Positions 43,788-53,148 of a stretch of DNA of 64,000 nucleotides are shown here, piece after piece; positions within the stretch are counted from its first letter, which is position 1, and every line of letters starts with the position of its first letter. Source of the stretch: Sphingobium sp. DEHP117 (GTDB lineage: Bacteria > Pseudomonadota > Alphaproteobacteria > Sphingomonadales > Sphingomonadaceae); contig NZ_JAPFBJ010000002.1 in the NCBI RefSeq assembly GCF_030867385.1, positions 783,001 to 847,000 on the forward strand, given 5' to 3'. The position numbers and the translations under genes were made by a program. Under the pieces are notes generated by a model, which made no database searches, was not told the origin of the DNA, and saw nothing but the letters and a program-made list of their open reading frames with translations.

Positions 43788-43922
43788 TGAGGTGCACCCA
43801 ATAGATGAGCGTGGGGAACTGAAGCTATATTGGAAGAGCCGTGAACGGATGGTGAGCATTTGTTCCAAAACGGATCTATTTGATAATATTGGATGTTTCG
43901 GATCACGACACAGGATATCCTT

Positions 43923-44263
43923 TGCAGGCCTCGCGTATCGACGACGGCATGGATTTTCGTCGTAAGCCCGTCTCGGGAGGGACCGAGGCAATTATCTCGA
44001 TCCCCCTTTTTGCCATCGCAGCCTGCTGGTGCGCCGGGATAGAAGTGCTGTCGATCATCTGGATATCGCCATCATAGGCCGCAGTGATGGCATCCATCAT
44101 TGGATCCCACACCCCTGCCTTCCGCCATCTCACAAAGCGATTGTACCAGGTGGTGCGTGGGCCATACCGCTCGGGCAGATCGCGCCACGGCGCACCGGAT
44201 CGTAGCACACAGAAGATGCCGTTCAGCACGCGGCGATCATCGACGCGCGAGACGCCCTGCGGC
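43923..44263 (-). pseudogene. IS5-family (IS427-group) transposase remnant
   Basis: The minus strand reads KPQGVSRVDDRRVLNGIF, LRSGAPWRDLPERYGPRTTW and GDIQMIDSTSIPAHQQ, the usual ORFA. After an A5G5 run the -1 frame gives GDRDNCLGPSRDGLTTKIHA and ends at ~43923. So the middle of a transposase is kept. The 5' end is cut by a MITE and the 3' end is lost. A frameshift at this A/G run is normal for the group and need not be damage. It is not active. Confidence 0.82.
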
Positions 44264-44457
44264 TTAGGAGCTGTGGGGACTCAGTCCATATAGGCCTGCA
44301 AAGCGCTATTTTCTGCGCTTCGGTGCTCACGTACCTTTAAGTACGCTGCGTTGAAACGAGTCACGTGCCTCGTTTCAAGATGCTCGAAAATCCCCCTTTT
44401 GCCCTGCGGTCGCCTGCGGCCCCGGCTCCATCTGAACTGAATCCCCACAGCCCCTAG
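44264..44457. mobile_element. MITE-like element, copy B, inserted in the IS5 remnant
   Basis: Same ends and core as copy A, but carries an extra hairpin TTGAAACGAG...CTCGTTTCAA and keeps the ~24-base GC-rich block lost from copy C. The left flank is TTAG and the right flank CTAG, YTAR-type targets. The IS701 copy begins directly at the right CTAG. Confidence 0.8.
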
Positions 44458-45871
44458 CATTACAGTTGCATTTTTAATTTGATATGGGCGCGCCGTGCGG
44501 CAGCCTGATGCGCTCGTCTCCAGCATGACCAAGCGATGATGGTGGCGGGCTGGATACGACGCTGGGCCAGTTTGTTGGCGATCCGCCGGACTTCCTGGAT
44601 CGACCAGCGGATCAGATCCTGATGGTTGGCATTCTCAGCCTTTTTGGGGGCGTCGTGTCGTTGGCGCGATACCGGATGACCGCCATCATGGCGAAGGCGA
44701 GCATCACGAGCGAGACGTGGCGATGCCAGCCATGCCATGATCGCGTTTCGTTGTGATCAAGGCCGAGTTCGTTCTTGGCGGTTTCGAAGCTGTCTTCGAT
44801 CGCCCAGCGATGACCTTCGACGGAAACAAGCGTCTGGATGCCCGTCCCGGCCGGGCACCAGGTTGTGAAGAAAGCGAGATCGCCGTCGCTGATATTGCGG
44901 CGGATCAGAAGGCCCCGGGTCCAAAGCCCCGATTTCGTCTCATCATATTCATCAGCTTCGAGATCCGCGAGTTCGCAGTAAGCCCAGTCATGAAGCCGCG
45001 CGCCCTTGGTTCCCTCGCCAGCAGACAGACGCAGCCATGCATCGGGCGCAAGATCACGGGCGATTTCTTCCGCAGTGCCTGCAACCAGGGGCTTTCCTGC
45101 CCACGAGCCGAAATGGTGATCGGATTTAACCCCGAGAACATAGCCTTTGCAGGCTCGGCGCAGCGCGCCTTCAATGTCCCCAACACCGTACACCGCATCG
45201 GCCGCCACCCATGAAAAAGGCACATCCGCTGCCAGCGCGCGCCCTATCATATCGACCGCCAAAGCTGGCTTGGTGGCGAAGGCGACCGCCTCGGGAACAT
45301 GCGCGGCAATCAGCCTTGCCGGGTCACCCGTCCAACTCTTGGGCAAATAGAGCGCCCGATCGATAAAGGCGTGACCCCGTGCCGACACATAGGCGGCGAA
45401 CACACCAATCTGGCAGTTCGTGATCTTGCCAGCCGAACCGGTATATTGACGCGCAACACCGCAGGATGCCTTGCCTTGCTTGAGAAAACCGGTCTCATCG
45501 ATGACCAGAACTGCATCTTGTGTGCCGAGGTTTTCGACAACATAATCCCGCACAATGTCGCGAAGCCCGCCCGCGTCCCAGCGCCCCCGGCCCAAAATGG
45601 CCTGCTGTCGCCAAGGACCCGGATCACCCGCCGCCTCAGCCCGCATCCAACCCGTCTTACGGCGCTCGTCGCCCAGCAAACCATCCAGAAAAAGGTTCGC
45701 TGACACTGCCACTCGTTCCTGCGTGAACAAGCCACGCATACGAGCCTTCACGTCGCGAAGCGACGATGCCCATAGCTCCAGCGTGGTCTCAATTGATGCG
45801 CCTGTCATCCACGGCCTCCTTACCATGGAGACCTATTGATTCAGAGTTTCAATCAATATGCAACTGTAATG
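44458..45871 (-). mobile_element. IS701-family insertion sequence, complete ends
   Basis: 1414 bp between perfect 14-bp inverted repeats CATTACAGTTGCAT (44458-44471) and ATGCAACTGTAATG (45858-45871). CTAG target duplications lie at 44454-44457 and 45872-45875; the left one is also the end of MITE copy B. IS701 elements are known to use this kind of 4-bp target. Confidence 0.9.
44460..45808 (-). CDS. IS701-family transposase, with an apparent -1 frameshift near the C-terminus
   Basis: Starts MTGASIETTLELWASSLRDV after AAGGAGG. DDE motifs: LVIDETGFLKQGK, AADAVYG and WAIEDSFETAKNELGLD. In the start frame it stops at 44612, but the usual end, DLIRWSIQEVRRIANKLAQR and on to KMQL, lies in the -1 frame and stops at 44460 inside the terminal repeat. 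The junction is the run CCCCCAAAAA, containing the heptamer C CCA AAA (44648-44642 on the minus strand), a canonical -1 slippery form. It may be programmed, or a simple indel in the run. Confidence 0.78.
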
Positions 45872-45910
45872 CTAGAGCGCTTCGTACTGCGTCCGCTCAG
45901 CCACATTACG

Positions 45911-46330
45911 ATGAATTGGGAGCTGAAATGGGACGACAATGCCCAAGCCTACCTTCCCGAAGAAGACAGTTTCGCGGCTATCCGGAACCAAACGATTCAC
46001 GATCTTTCGGAAACCCGTCCACCAAGACGTTATCATGAAAATGAGGACAGCTTAGCTGACTTCGTTATCGAGCATCTACACTGGCCTATCCGCAAAAAGC
46101 GCGGCTTTTGGGTCGGCGCGGGCTATAACAGCATATTGGAGCAAGGCGGCTTCCACGACCTCGATCAGTTCGACTTGCTTCAAGCAGCCGCTGGCCGTGT
46201 TCACGCTGCGCTGGACCGTCAGAAAACACACTTTGACCATATGGAACACTCACATCAGCGTATGCTCGCGGCAGTGCTGAGCATCATTCTTTACCATCGG
46301 GGCAATGAAGTTGGCTATCAATTGGGATGA
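45911..46330 (+). CDS. Hypothetical protein beside the IS701 copy
   Basis: A 139-residue protein starting MNWELKWDDNAQAYLPEEDS; further upstream codons lie in the IS701 end and are unlikely. No known domain is recognised. It is rich in charged and aromatic residues (PIRKKRGFWVGAGYNSILEQ, HSHQRMLAAVLSIILYHRGN), so a small soluble, mostly helical protein is likely. It may be part of the mobile cargo. No strong ribosome binding site is visible. Confidence 0.5.
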   Translation: MNWELKWDDNAQAYLPEEDSFAAIRNQTIHDLSETRPPRRYHENEDSLADFVIEHLHWPIRKKRGFWVGAGYNSILEQGGFHDLDQFDLLQAAAGRVHAALDRQKTHFDHMEHSHQRMLAAVLSIILYHRGNEVGYQLG

Positions 46331-46341
46331 TAGGCAATGGC

Positions 46342-46586
46342 CTGATTTCTATGCGGCCTTTGGCTTACGCTTAGCCTTGGTGATTGTTGAAGCGGGCTTG
46401 GAAATCCAAGCGAACGCAAAGTTGTAACCCAGCGCGCGGAGTTCATTCGCGGCCTGCCGGAACGTCACAAGGCTGAAGAACGGGAGCCGGTTGGTGCCTG
46501 CCGCCACCCCTGAGCAAATGACCGCGTAGACGCCTTGGCGGCGGTAATGGATACGACCCTTCGAGACCCCTTGGAGAATTGCATCG
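46342..46586. other. Spacer with a start-less minus-strand frame
   Basis: The minus strand is open for ~70 codons (GRIHYRRQGVYAVICSGVAA ... ELRALGYNFAFAWISKPAST) up to a stop at 46342 but has no ATG or GTG start with a ribosome binding site. It could be the remnant of a gene cut at its 5' end. Low certainty. Confidence 0.3.
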
Positions 46587-46898
46587 CTATTTCATCCGAT
46601 CAGCGAGCCGCGTCATCAAATCCATTCGCTCATGGAAAAGGGCGACGATCAGTGCGGGAGCATCCGCACGGGGAAGGCAAAAGATATAATGATGCTCGCA
46701 GCGGGTCACACGTAGGCCGGGATGGAGCGCGGATATATCCTTAAATACGCCCTGACCGCCCGCGATGTGTTCGATCCCAGCTTTGATCTTGGCCATATAT
46801 GTGCGGGTCTGGGTGTCACCCCATTGCTTGCGCGTATAGCGGACGATGTCCCGCAGATCGGCTTCCGCTGCCGACGACAGGACGTAGCTGTCGGTCAA
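46587..46898 (-). CDS. RelE/ParE-superfamily toxin
   Basis: A 103-residue protein with the family pattern: SSAAEADLRDIVRYTRKQWG, GLRVTRCEHHYIFCLPRADA and LIVALFHERMDLMTRL. ParE-type members poison gyrase; RelE-type cut mRNA. The protein lacks clear RelE catalytic residues, so ParE is favoured. Its start overlaps the antitoxin stop by four bases, the standard order for such loci. It lies next to the recombinase gene, so stabilisation of the mobile region is likely. Confidence 0.82.
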   Translation of the reverse strand: MTDSYVLSSAAEADLRDIVRYTRKQWGDTQTRTYMAKIKAGIEHIAGGQGVFKDISALHPGLRVTRCEHHYIFCLPRADAPALIVALFHERMDLMTRLADRMK

Positions 46899-47149
46899 GC
46901 GCGGCCTTCCCGCCCCAACTCCTCATCGACAATGGAGTCAAAACCCTTGGCAGAAACCGCGCCGCCCAAGCCATCCGCAATGCGTTGACCGAGCAAGGTT
47001 TTCAGTTCCTGCCAAGCCGGATCGTCGCCCTCTGGGGCAGGGAACAACCGTTCTACCGCATATTGCTTGATGGATTTACCCTGCAACGCAGCCAAGGCTT
47101 TCAGGCTCTGGTGCTGCTGATCGGTAATATCGATTGTCAAACGGCTCAT
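46895..47149 (-). CDS. Antitoxin of the RelE/ParE locus
   Basis: An 84-residue protein starting MSRLTIDITDQQHQSLKALA, a ribbon-helix-helix N-terminal domain (residues ~3-45), followed by an acidic flexible end (FDSIVDEELGREGRA) that should wrap the toxin. It represses its own promoter and neutralises the toxin. The start is 47149; the longer frame (47179) has no support. Confidence 0.8.
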   Translation of the reverse strand: MSRLTIDITDQQHQSLKALAALQGKSIKQYAVERLFPAPEGDDPAWQELKTLLGQRIADGLGGAVSAKGFDSIVDEELGREGRA

Positions 47150-47200
47150 AAGGGGGCACCTCTCAAACTGGAAGAACACATTATCACAAATGTGGGTTTG

Positions 47201-48361
47201 TTACAATGCGTCCTTCGGCTCCAGCCCTTCCAGAAAGGCGTTCCATTTCTCCAGCGCCTCGCGCTTTTCGCTGACATAGCCGTAGCGGTTATAGACAGCG
47301 GCAACGCCGGAGATGATCCCGCTCCAATGGTTGAGCACCTTTTCGACCACATGCGGGGCAACACCGACTTGCGCCATGCCCGACGCGGCAGTGCGGCGCA
47401 GATCGTGCAGATGCCAATCCTTGGTGCCCGACAGCTCCGATATGCGCGCCAGCATCTTGCTGAACCCGCTCACCGCTGTCTTGCGCGTGGTGGTGAAGAC
47501 GTAATTGCAGTTCGCAAAGCGCGGCATGGTTTCGAGGATCGATAGCGCAAAGGACGTCAGCGGCACGACATTGGCGCGCTTGTTCTTGGACCGCGCGGAC
47601 GGGATTTCCCATGTCGCATTGTCGAAGTTGATTTCGCTCCAATTCAACTCCGCAAGTTCGCCGCGCCGCTGTGCCGTCGCCAGAAGGAGTAGCACGAACG
47701 GCCCAAACGGATAGCTCTCATTGCGGCGGGCGGTCACGACCCGGCGCAGTTCATCCTCGGACAGAACCCGATCGCGTGCTTCTTCCTCGACCGGAGCCTT
47801 GATGCCCTGGGCCGGATTGGTCTCGACGATGCCGCGTTCCAGACACCAGTTGAACAGCTTGCGGACATTGCGCAGGATGCGGTTGGCGCGATAGCCCGCG
47901 CCGCGATCGATCGCCGCGTCCATGACCTCCAAGAAATGCGCCCGCGTAATGGTGCGAATGTCGCATTGGCCGAAGGGCGTGACCAGTTCACGCTCGAGCA
48001 TGTTCTGGGTGTCTTTCCACGTCCGGTTTCGCGGTTTGGCATATTGCCTGATGAAATCCTTCACCACGGCATCCACCAGCAATCCCGGTTGTCTGCGGCG
48101 GCCTGCTGGATCGATACCCTCATCGACCTGACGCAGCGCGTCCATCGCCTTGGCCCGCGCGACCGATAGCGACGTGCGCGGATAGGTGCCGATCTTCATG
48201 CGCCGCTGCTTCGGTCCATGGCGATAGCTGACGAAGAAGCTCTTGCCGCCATTGGGCGAGACGCGGACACCGAAATTGGGGAAGTGAATATCCCGGATAT
48301 CGTATCGTTTGGCCTGCGGCTTTGCCGCGCTCACTGCCTTGTCGCTCAATGCCTTGCGCAT
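47201..48361 (-). CDS. Tyrosine recombinase (phage/island integrase, DUF4102 type)
   Basis: A 386-residue integrase. N-terminal arm (LSDKAVSAAKPQAKRYDIRD), core-binding SAM-like domain (residues ~95-180), and the catalytic domain with Arg (LLLATAQRRGELAELNW), HDLRRTAASGM, His/Trp (KVLNHWSG) and the Tyr nucleophile near YNRYGYVSEKREAL. Start at 48361 (MRKALSDKAV). It marks a mobile island. No attachment-site repeat or tRNA is recognised nearby. Confidence 0.9.
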   Translation of the reverse strand: MRKALSDKAVSAAKPQAKRYDIRDIHFPNFGVRVSPNGGKSFFVSYRHGPKQRRMKIGTYPRTSLSVARAKAMDALRQVDEGIDPAGRRRQPGLLVDAVVKDFIRQYAKPRNRTWKDTQNMLERELVTPFGQCDIRTITRAHFLEVMDAAIDRGAGYRANRILRNVRKLFNWCLERGIVETNPAQGIKAPVEEEARDRVLSEDELRRVVTARRNESYPFGPFVLLLLATAQRRGELAELNWSEINFDNATWEIPSARSKNKRANVVPLTSFALSILETMPRFANCNYVFTTTRKTAVSGFSKMLARISELSGTKDWHLHDLRRTAASGMAQVGVAPHVVEKVLNHWSGIISGVAAVYNRYGYVSEKREALEKWNAFLEGLEPKDAL

Positions 48362-48528
48362 ATGCCATCCCTTTCGATGGCAAGCCATTCATCACAGCAT
48401 CGGCGAAATCTCAAAAGCTATTTCAGAGCGTGGAGGATAGGCAAGGATATGGTGCAGAGTGAAAGAAATTGCGAGTGTCGCTCTTTGTTTAACTCTTCTG
48501 ACGATTGATTTAGTGAAAGTTGGCGCTT

Positions 48529-48966
48529 TCAAAAACTTCTAGATTTCAGCCAATCAATCCGCCTCTCCGTCTCGTCAATCATGCATCCATACCAAGTGAC
48601 CTGTCCGTCCTGACCACCCGTTGCCAATGCTTCAGCTTTGCATTTTTGATCCCTGTGAGCGATCCATAGACGCTCTAGGATTACAAGATGCCGTTGCTGG
48701 GCAGGATTAAGCTTTTTGCGCACAACCTGATAGGTCTGGTTGAGCACGACGTTTTTGCGTGCCAATTCCTCATCGTCGCAATCGATCATGGCAGACATCA
48801 CTGCCATTTTAGCATCCCCCGTATTGAGGCACTGCTCGAAAGGATCAGGGACGATCGACTGCGCGTTCTGGACATTTTCTGCACGGGTTCGTTCAGCATT
48901 TCCCGAGAAAACCAGCACAGCAGTCACGATGGCCGCGAAAAACAATAACCGAGATATCCGAATCAT
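48529..48966 (-). CDS. LprI-like (DUF1311) periplasmic lysozyme-inhibitor-family protein
   Basis: A 145-residue protein with a signal peptide (MIRISRLLFFAAIVTAVLVF, cut near SGNA) and the DUF1311/LprI pattern: FEQCLNTGD, MIDCDDEELARKNVVLNQTY, LERLWIAHRDQKCKAEA, YGCMIDETERRIDWL, with four cysteines. LprI inhibits lysozyme in Mycobacterium; many homologues are uncharacterised. It starts 27 bases after the LysM lytic protein stops, on the same strand, so it is a good candidate immunity protein for that enzyme (inference). AAGG precedes the ATG. Confidence 0.8.
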   Translation of the reverse strand: MIRISRLLFFAAIVTAVLVFSGNAERTRAENVQNAQSIVPDPFEQCLNTGDAKMAVMSAMIDCDDEELARKNVVLNQTYQVVRKKLNPAQQRHLVILERLWIAHRDQKCKAEALATGGQDGQVTWYGCMIDETERRIDWLKSRSF

Positions 48967-48993
48967 GGCTAACCTTATAGCATCCCAAGTACT

Positions 48994-50163
48994 TCATTGG
49001 GGACGTTCTACATCCAGCATACGCAAGGCATCTGCGCGCTCCCTTGGGTAGCGAATATTTATAACTCTTGTAAGATTTCGAGCATCCGCTGTTCGACCTT
49101 CGGAAACTGCCCTGTCTCTGACAGCAGTTACATATTCAGTGCGGCGGTCGTAGATATTATCGATCAACATTGCCTCATAACTCGGATCGGTCCGAGGAAG
49201 GGCTTGGTCAGTTCGACGCACAGCGTCGCCCAATATCCTTGCAGCCGCTCCATGCTGCACTGAGACTGACCATGTAGCATTTCGGACCGCGTCACTAGCA
49301 TTGTCCAGATTATAACCAGTATCGCGGTCAACGCGGTTGACGACCGGGTCATAGTGCGTTCGTTGTACATAGGCATGCTGCGCTTCTCTGAAAGCATCTG
49401 GATCCCTTTCGGCAACAGCGCGCCAGCGATTCCCGAATGCTTCAGTTCCGGGTCTGAGATTATCAAACTCGCGCGCCCATGGTCGAAATTCGGGGCTAGC
49501 TACAAAAGCAGCGGCGTCACCCGTATTTGTTGCGAATTGATAAGCTCCGTAGGAGACGCCACCTGGGTCGCCGCGCCCAGAAGATATGGTCCCCACATTG
49601 CCTCGCGATTCGTAGCGCGCGGAGAGTTCACCGAGTGGATGATTCGGATTCGGCCTCCGCCCCCGCGCGGCAGCAACCTGCTCACGGGTTGCGGTCACGA
49701 CTATTTCGTTAGACCGTGCAGCGTCCCTTGCTTGCGGGGAAACGCGCGTGGTCTTTGAAGTGTGCGGAGCATCAGCGCGGCGGGGCGGCGTATGTGGAGG
49801 AATGCGCAACGTCTGCCCCGCTCGTATATGATCGGGGTTCTTGATATTGTTAGCCCTTGCCAATGCATCAGACCTTACGCCGTGCCTACGCGCAATATGG
49901 GAAAGCGTGTCACCTTTGCGAACGGTGTATGTTCTTAATTTGCCTGACGAATGACTGCTGCCATGTCCCGATCTAGGAGTTGAGCCTGTCCGTGCTCCAC
50001 CCGGCGCGAAGGTGAACTGGCCGTTGCGCGGGTCATGATAAGGGTTGAATTTTAATTCTACGTCCTGATCCTCTATGAAACTTTCATCTGACAGGCGCTG
50101 ACCAGTTCGTAAATAATGAGAGAAGGCCTTTTGACTTGGCGATTTGTAAGAAATCGAACTCAT
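48994..50163 (-). CDS. LysM-containing putative peptidoglycan hydrolase
   Basis: A 389-residue protein with no signal peptide. Residues 1-60 carry a motif FNPYHDPRNGQFTFAPGG, seen in phage and secreted proteins with unknown purpose. Residues ~77-121 are a LysM domain (YTVRKGDTLSHIARRHGV, IRAGQTLRIPP). From ~178 on comes a lytic-type domain with LSARYESRGNVGTISSGRGD and GGVSYGAYQF; the Glu in YES could be catalytic. The pattern recalls chitosanase/lysozyme folds but the family is not certain. ATG at 50163 follows AGAGGTG. Lack of a signal peptide suggests export by a contact-dependent or phage-like route (inference). Confidence 0.72.
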   Translation of the reverse strand: MSSISYKSPSQKAFSHYLRTGQRLSDESFIEDQDVELKFNPYHDPRNGQFTFAPGGARTGSTPRSGHGSSHSSGKLRTYTVRKGDTLSHIARRHGVRSDALARANNIKNPDHIRAGQTLRIPPHTPPRRADAPHTSKTTRVSPQARDAARSNEIVVTATREQVAAARGRRPNPNHPLGELSARYESRGNVGTISSGRGDPGGVSYGAYQFATNTGDAAAFVASPEFRPWAREFDNLRPGTEAFGNRWRAVAERDPDAFREAQHAYVQRTHYDPVVNRVDRDTGYNLDNASDAVRNATWSVSVQHGAAARILGDAVRRTDQALPRTDPSYEAMLIDNIYDRRTEYVTAVRDRAVSEGRTADARNLTRVINIRYPRERADALRMLDVERPQ

Positions 50164-50262
50164 AACTGACACCTCTTGTTTGCGTGCAGCGTATGAGAAA
50201 GATGGTGCTGTAGGACAGCAAAATCTATGTCGTCCTTTGGGGCATCGATGGGGTAAACAGAC

Positions 50263-51622
50263 GGTCGTGTCCCAGGTGGTGGTGTAGGGAGGTTTCCCTG
50301 AAGGGGTGGCCACCGTCGATCTTCTGGTAGGGTTCGGATGCGAACTTGAACCTGGAGAAGAAGACGATGACCGACGACAGAATGGCCCTTGTTGAGCTGA
50401 TTGAGCAAGGGGCGGATAGTGATTTGGTGCGCGAGATGCTGGCGTTTGCGGCCGAGCGCATGATGGATATGGAGATTGAGGCGAGAACGGGTGCGCCCGC
50501 CGGCAGTCGCAGCCCGGCGCGAATGAACCACCGCAACGGCTACCGGGAACGGGGCTGGGACACGCGCGCCGGGCGGATCGACCTGGCGATCCCGAAGCTG
50601 CGCAAAGGCAGCTACTTTCCGAGCTTTCTTGAGCCGCGCCGCACGGCCGAGAAGGCGCTGGCGGCGGTGATTCAGGAGGCCTATGTCCATGGCGTCTCGA
50701 CCCGTTCGGTCGACGATTTGGTCAAGGCGATGGGCGCCAGCGGTGTGTCGAAGAGCCAGGTGAGCCGTCTGGTCGCCGAGATCGATGAGCGGGTGAACGC
50801 CTTCCTGATGCGGCCGATTGAGGGCGAGTGGCCCTAGCTGTGGATCGACGCTACCTACCTCAAGGTCCGCGAGGGCGGGCGGATCGTCTCGACGGCGGCG
50901 ATAATCGCTGTCGGGGTCAACACCGATGGCCGCCGCGAAGTGCTGGGCGTTGCCACCGGCCCTTCGGAGGCGGAGCCCTTCTGGAAAGCTTTCCTGCGCT
51001 CGCTGGCGGATCGCGGCCTGCGCGGAGTGAAGCTGGTCATCGCCGACGATCACAAGGGGCTGCGCGCCGCCGCCAGCAAGGTGTTCGCCGCGAGCCAGCA
51101 ACGCTGCCGTGTACACTGGATGCGCAATGCGCTGGCACACGCTGCACCCAAACAGCGACCTGCCGTCATCGCCATGATCAAGACGATCTTCGCGCAGGAG
51201 ACGACTGAAGCGGCGCACCAGCAGTGGGGGCAGGTTGCCGATGCCCTGCGCGAGAAGTTCCCGAAGCTGGCCGACATGATGGACGCATCGCGCGAGGACG
51301 TGCTCGCCTACATGGCGTTCCCGAAGGACCATTGGGCGCAGATCGCCTCCACCAACCCGCTGGAACGGGTGAACAAGGAGATCAAGCGGCGAGCCGACGT
51401 CATCGGCATCTTCCCCAACGATGCCGCCGTGATCCGCCTCGTCGGCGCGCTGATGCTGGAGCAAAATGACGAGTGGGCCGTATCGCGCCGCTACATGACG
51501 CTGGAAACAATCGGCTCGGTGAGCCATAACCCCGTTGTCAGCCTGCCAGCACTGGCCACCTGACACATACCTGATCCTGCCGTGGATCGACGGTTCCTAC
51601 ACCACCACCTGGGACACGACCA
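50263..51622 (+). mobile_element. IS256-family insertion sequence, copy 1
   Basis: About 1360 bp between inverted ends GGTCGTGTCCCAGGTGGTGG and its complement ending 51622. It holds one transposase frame with an in-frame stop. No 8-base target duplication is visible at the flanks, so it may have been rearranged. Its first ~812 bp are repeated inverted at 52337-53148. Confidence 0.85.
50367..51563 (+). pseudogene. IS256 transposase with internal stop
   Basis: Reads MTDDRMALVELIEQGADSDL, then stops at an amber codon (50835-50837) where the second copy has tyrosine (EWPYLWID). The frame continues unbroken after it to the end, with IADDHKGLRAAA and TNPLERVNKEIKRRADVIG holding the second Asp and Glu of the DDE triad. 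A single base change (TAC to TAG) therefore inactivates it unless suppressed. ATG 50367 is chosen; 50346 is an alternative. Confidence 0.85.
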
Positions 51623-51860
51623 GATCTCGCGGCCGCCAATGAAACGGTCTGCAAAGATTGAATGGAAGTGCCGTTGTTGGGAATATGCGGCTATCCCGCC
51701 CCGCGATCTGATGCTCCCCATTGGTACCCCGCTCATCTTTTGTTTCTGGATCCGCTCATATTTGTACCACGACGAGCGCGGCCATCCTCCACCTCGCGTG
51801 GTTGCATTTTCCATCAATAGGATTAAATCATACTGACCGACATCTCTGAAGGTGACTATC

Positions 51861-52130
51861 ATGCGATCGACACAACAACTCAGCGTGACGTTAACCCTCG
51901 ACATGGCAGCACAGGTAAAGGCGCGCGTTGCGTCGGGAGAGTATGCGAGCGAGAGCGAGGTGATCCGCGACGGGCTGCGCGCGCTTCAGGCGCGGGAGAA
52001 GGCCATCGATAGTTGGCTGCGCGAGGATATTGCACAGGTTTACGATGCAATGCAGGCCGATCCAAGCCGCGCCCGTTCCGTTGCGGACGTGAAGGCCGCA
52101 CTCGCCGCGGAACGCAACACACATCCATAA
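51861..52130 (+). CDS. parD: ParD-family antitoxin
   Basis: An 89-residue protein: ribbon-helix-helix at residues ~8-45 (QLSVTLTLDMAAQVKARVAS, YASESEVIRDGLRALQARE) and an acidic C-terminal tail. It pairs with the truncated parE that follows four bases on. GAAGGTG lies seven bases before ATG 51861. With no functional toxin it is probably a remnant, but it may still act as a regulator. Confidence 0.85.
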   Translation: MRSTQQLSVTLTLDMAAQVKARVASGEYASESEVIRDGLRALQAREKAIDSWLREDIAQVYDAMQADPSRARSVADVKAALAAERNTHP

Positions 52131-52134
52131 TGCG

Positions 52135-52345
52135 ATGAGCCATGCTGTTTCGTTCGCGCCGGAAGCCGAGGCGCAATTGCTTGCGCTGTTCCGGTATATA
52201 GCGAGCGAAGCCTCCACCGATATTGCCGATAGGTATGTTGGCGCCATCATCGAGCAGTGTGAGAAGCTGGAGAGCTTTCCGCTTCGCGGTACTCCGCGCG
52301 ATGATATCCGCCCCGGCCTACGCACCCTTGCCTTTCGGCGGCGGC
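52135..52345 (+). pseudogene. parE: ParE toxin, truncated by IS256 copy 2
   Basis: Reads MSHAVSFAPEAEAQLLALFR and RPGLRTLAFRRR, then meets the inverted IS256 fragment at ~52337 and runs on in foreign sequence to a stop at 52374. The last ~25 residues of a normal ParE, with the final beta-strand, are lost. The toxin is almost surely inactive. Confidence 0.85.
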
Positions 52346-53148
52346 GCGCAGCCCCTTGTGATCGTCGGCGATGACCAGCTTCACTCCGCGCAGGCCGCGA
52401 TCCGCCAGCGAGCGCAGGAAAGCTTTCCAGAAGGGCTCCGCCTCCGAAGGACCGGTGGCAACGCCCAGCACTTCGCGGCGGCCATCGGTGTTGACCCCCA
52501 CAGCGATTATCGCCGCCGTCGAGACGATCCGCCCGCCCTCGCGGACCTTGAGGTAGGTAGCGTCGATCCACAGGTAGGGCCACTCGCCCTCAATCGGCCG
52601 CATCAGGAAGGCGTTCACCCGCTCGTCGATCTCGGCGACCAGACGGCTCACCTGGCTCTTCGACACACCGCTGGCGCCCATCGCCTTGACCAAATCGTCG
52701 ACCGAACGGGTCGAGACGCCATGGACATAGGCCTCCTGAATCACCGCCGCCAGCGCCTTCTCGGCCGTGCGGCGCGGCTCAAGAAAGCTCGGAAAGTAGC
52801 TGCCTTTGCGCAGCTTCGGGATCGCCAGGTCGATCCGCCCGGCGCGCGTGTCCCAGCCCCGTTCCCGGTAGCCGTTGCGGTGGTTCATTCGCGCCGGGCT
52901 GCGACTGCCGGCGGGCGCACCCGTTCTCGCCTCAATCTCCATATCCATCATGCGCTCGGCCGCAAACGCCAGCATCTCGCGCACCAAATCACTATCCGCC
53001 CCTTGCTCAATCAGCTCAACAAGGGCCATTCTGTCGTCGGTCATCGTCTTCTTCTCCAGGTTCAAGTTCGCATCCGAACCCTACCAGAAGATCGACGGTG
53101 GCCACCCCTTCAGGGAAACCTCCCTACACCACCACCTGGGACACGACC
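52337..53148 (-). mobile_element. IS256-family insertion sequence, copy 2, 3' truncated
   Basis: An 812-bp fragment in the opposite orientation to copy 1, near-identical to its first part, with the left end at 53148. It encodes transposase residues from MTDDRM (start 53044) to LVIADDHKGLRAAA, here without the amber stop. The right half of the element and the end of parE were lost together, which points to an IS-adjacent deletion. Confidence 0.85.

Noticed and set aside
47149..48528. An attachment site next to the integrase
   Set aside because: No tRNA gene and no direct repeat of convincing length is visible around the integrase.
50255..51630. An 8-base target duplication around IS256 copy 1
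   Set aside because: The flanks (TAAACAGAC and AGATCTCG) do not match.
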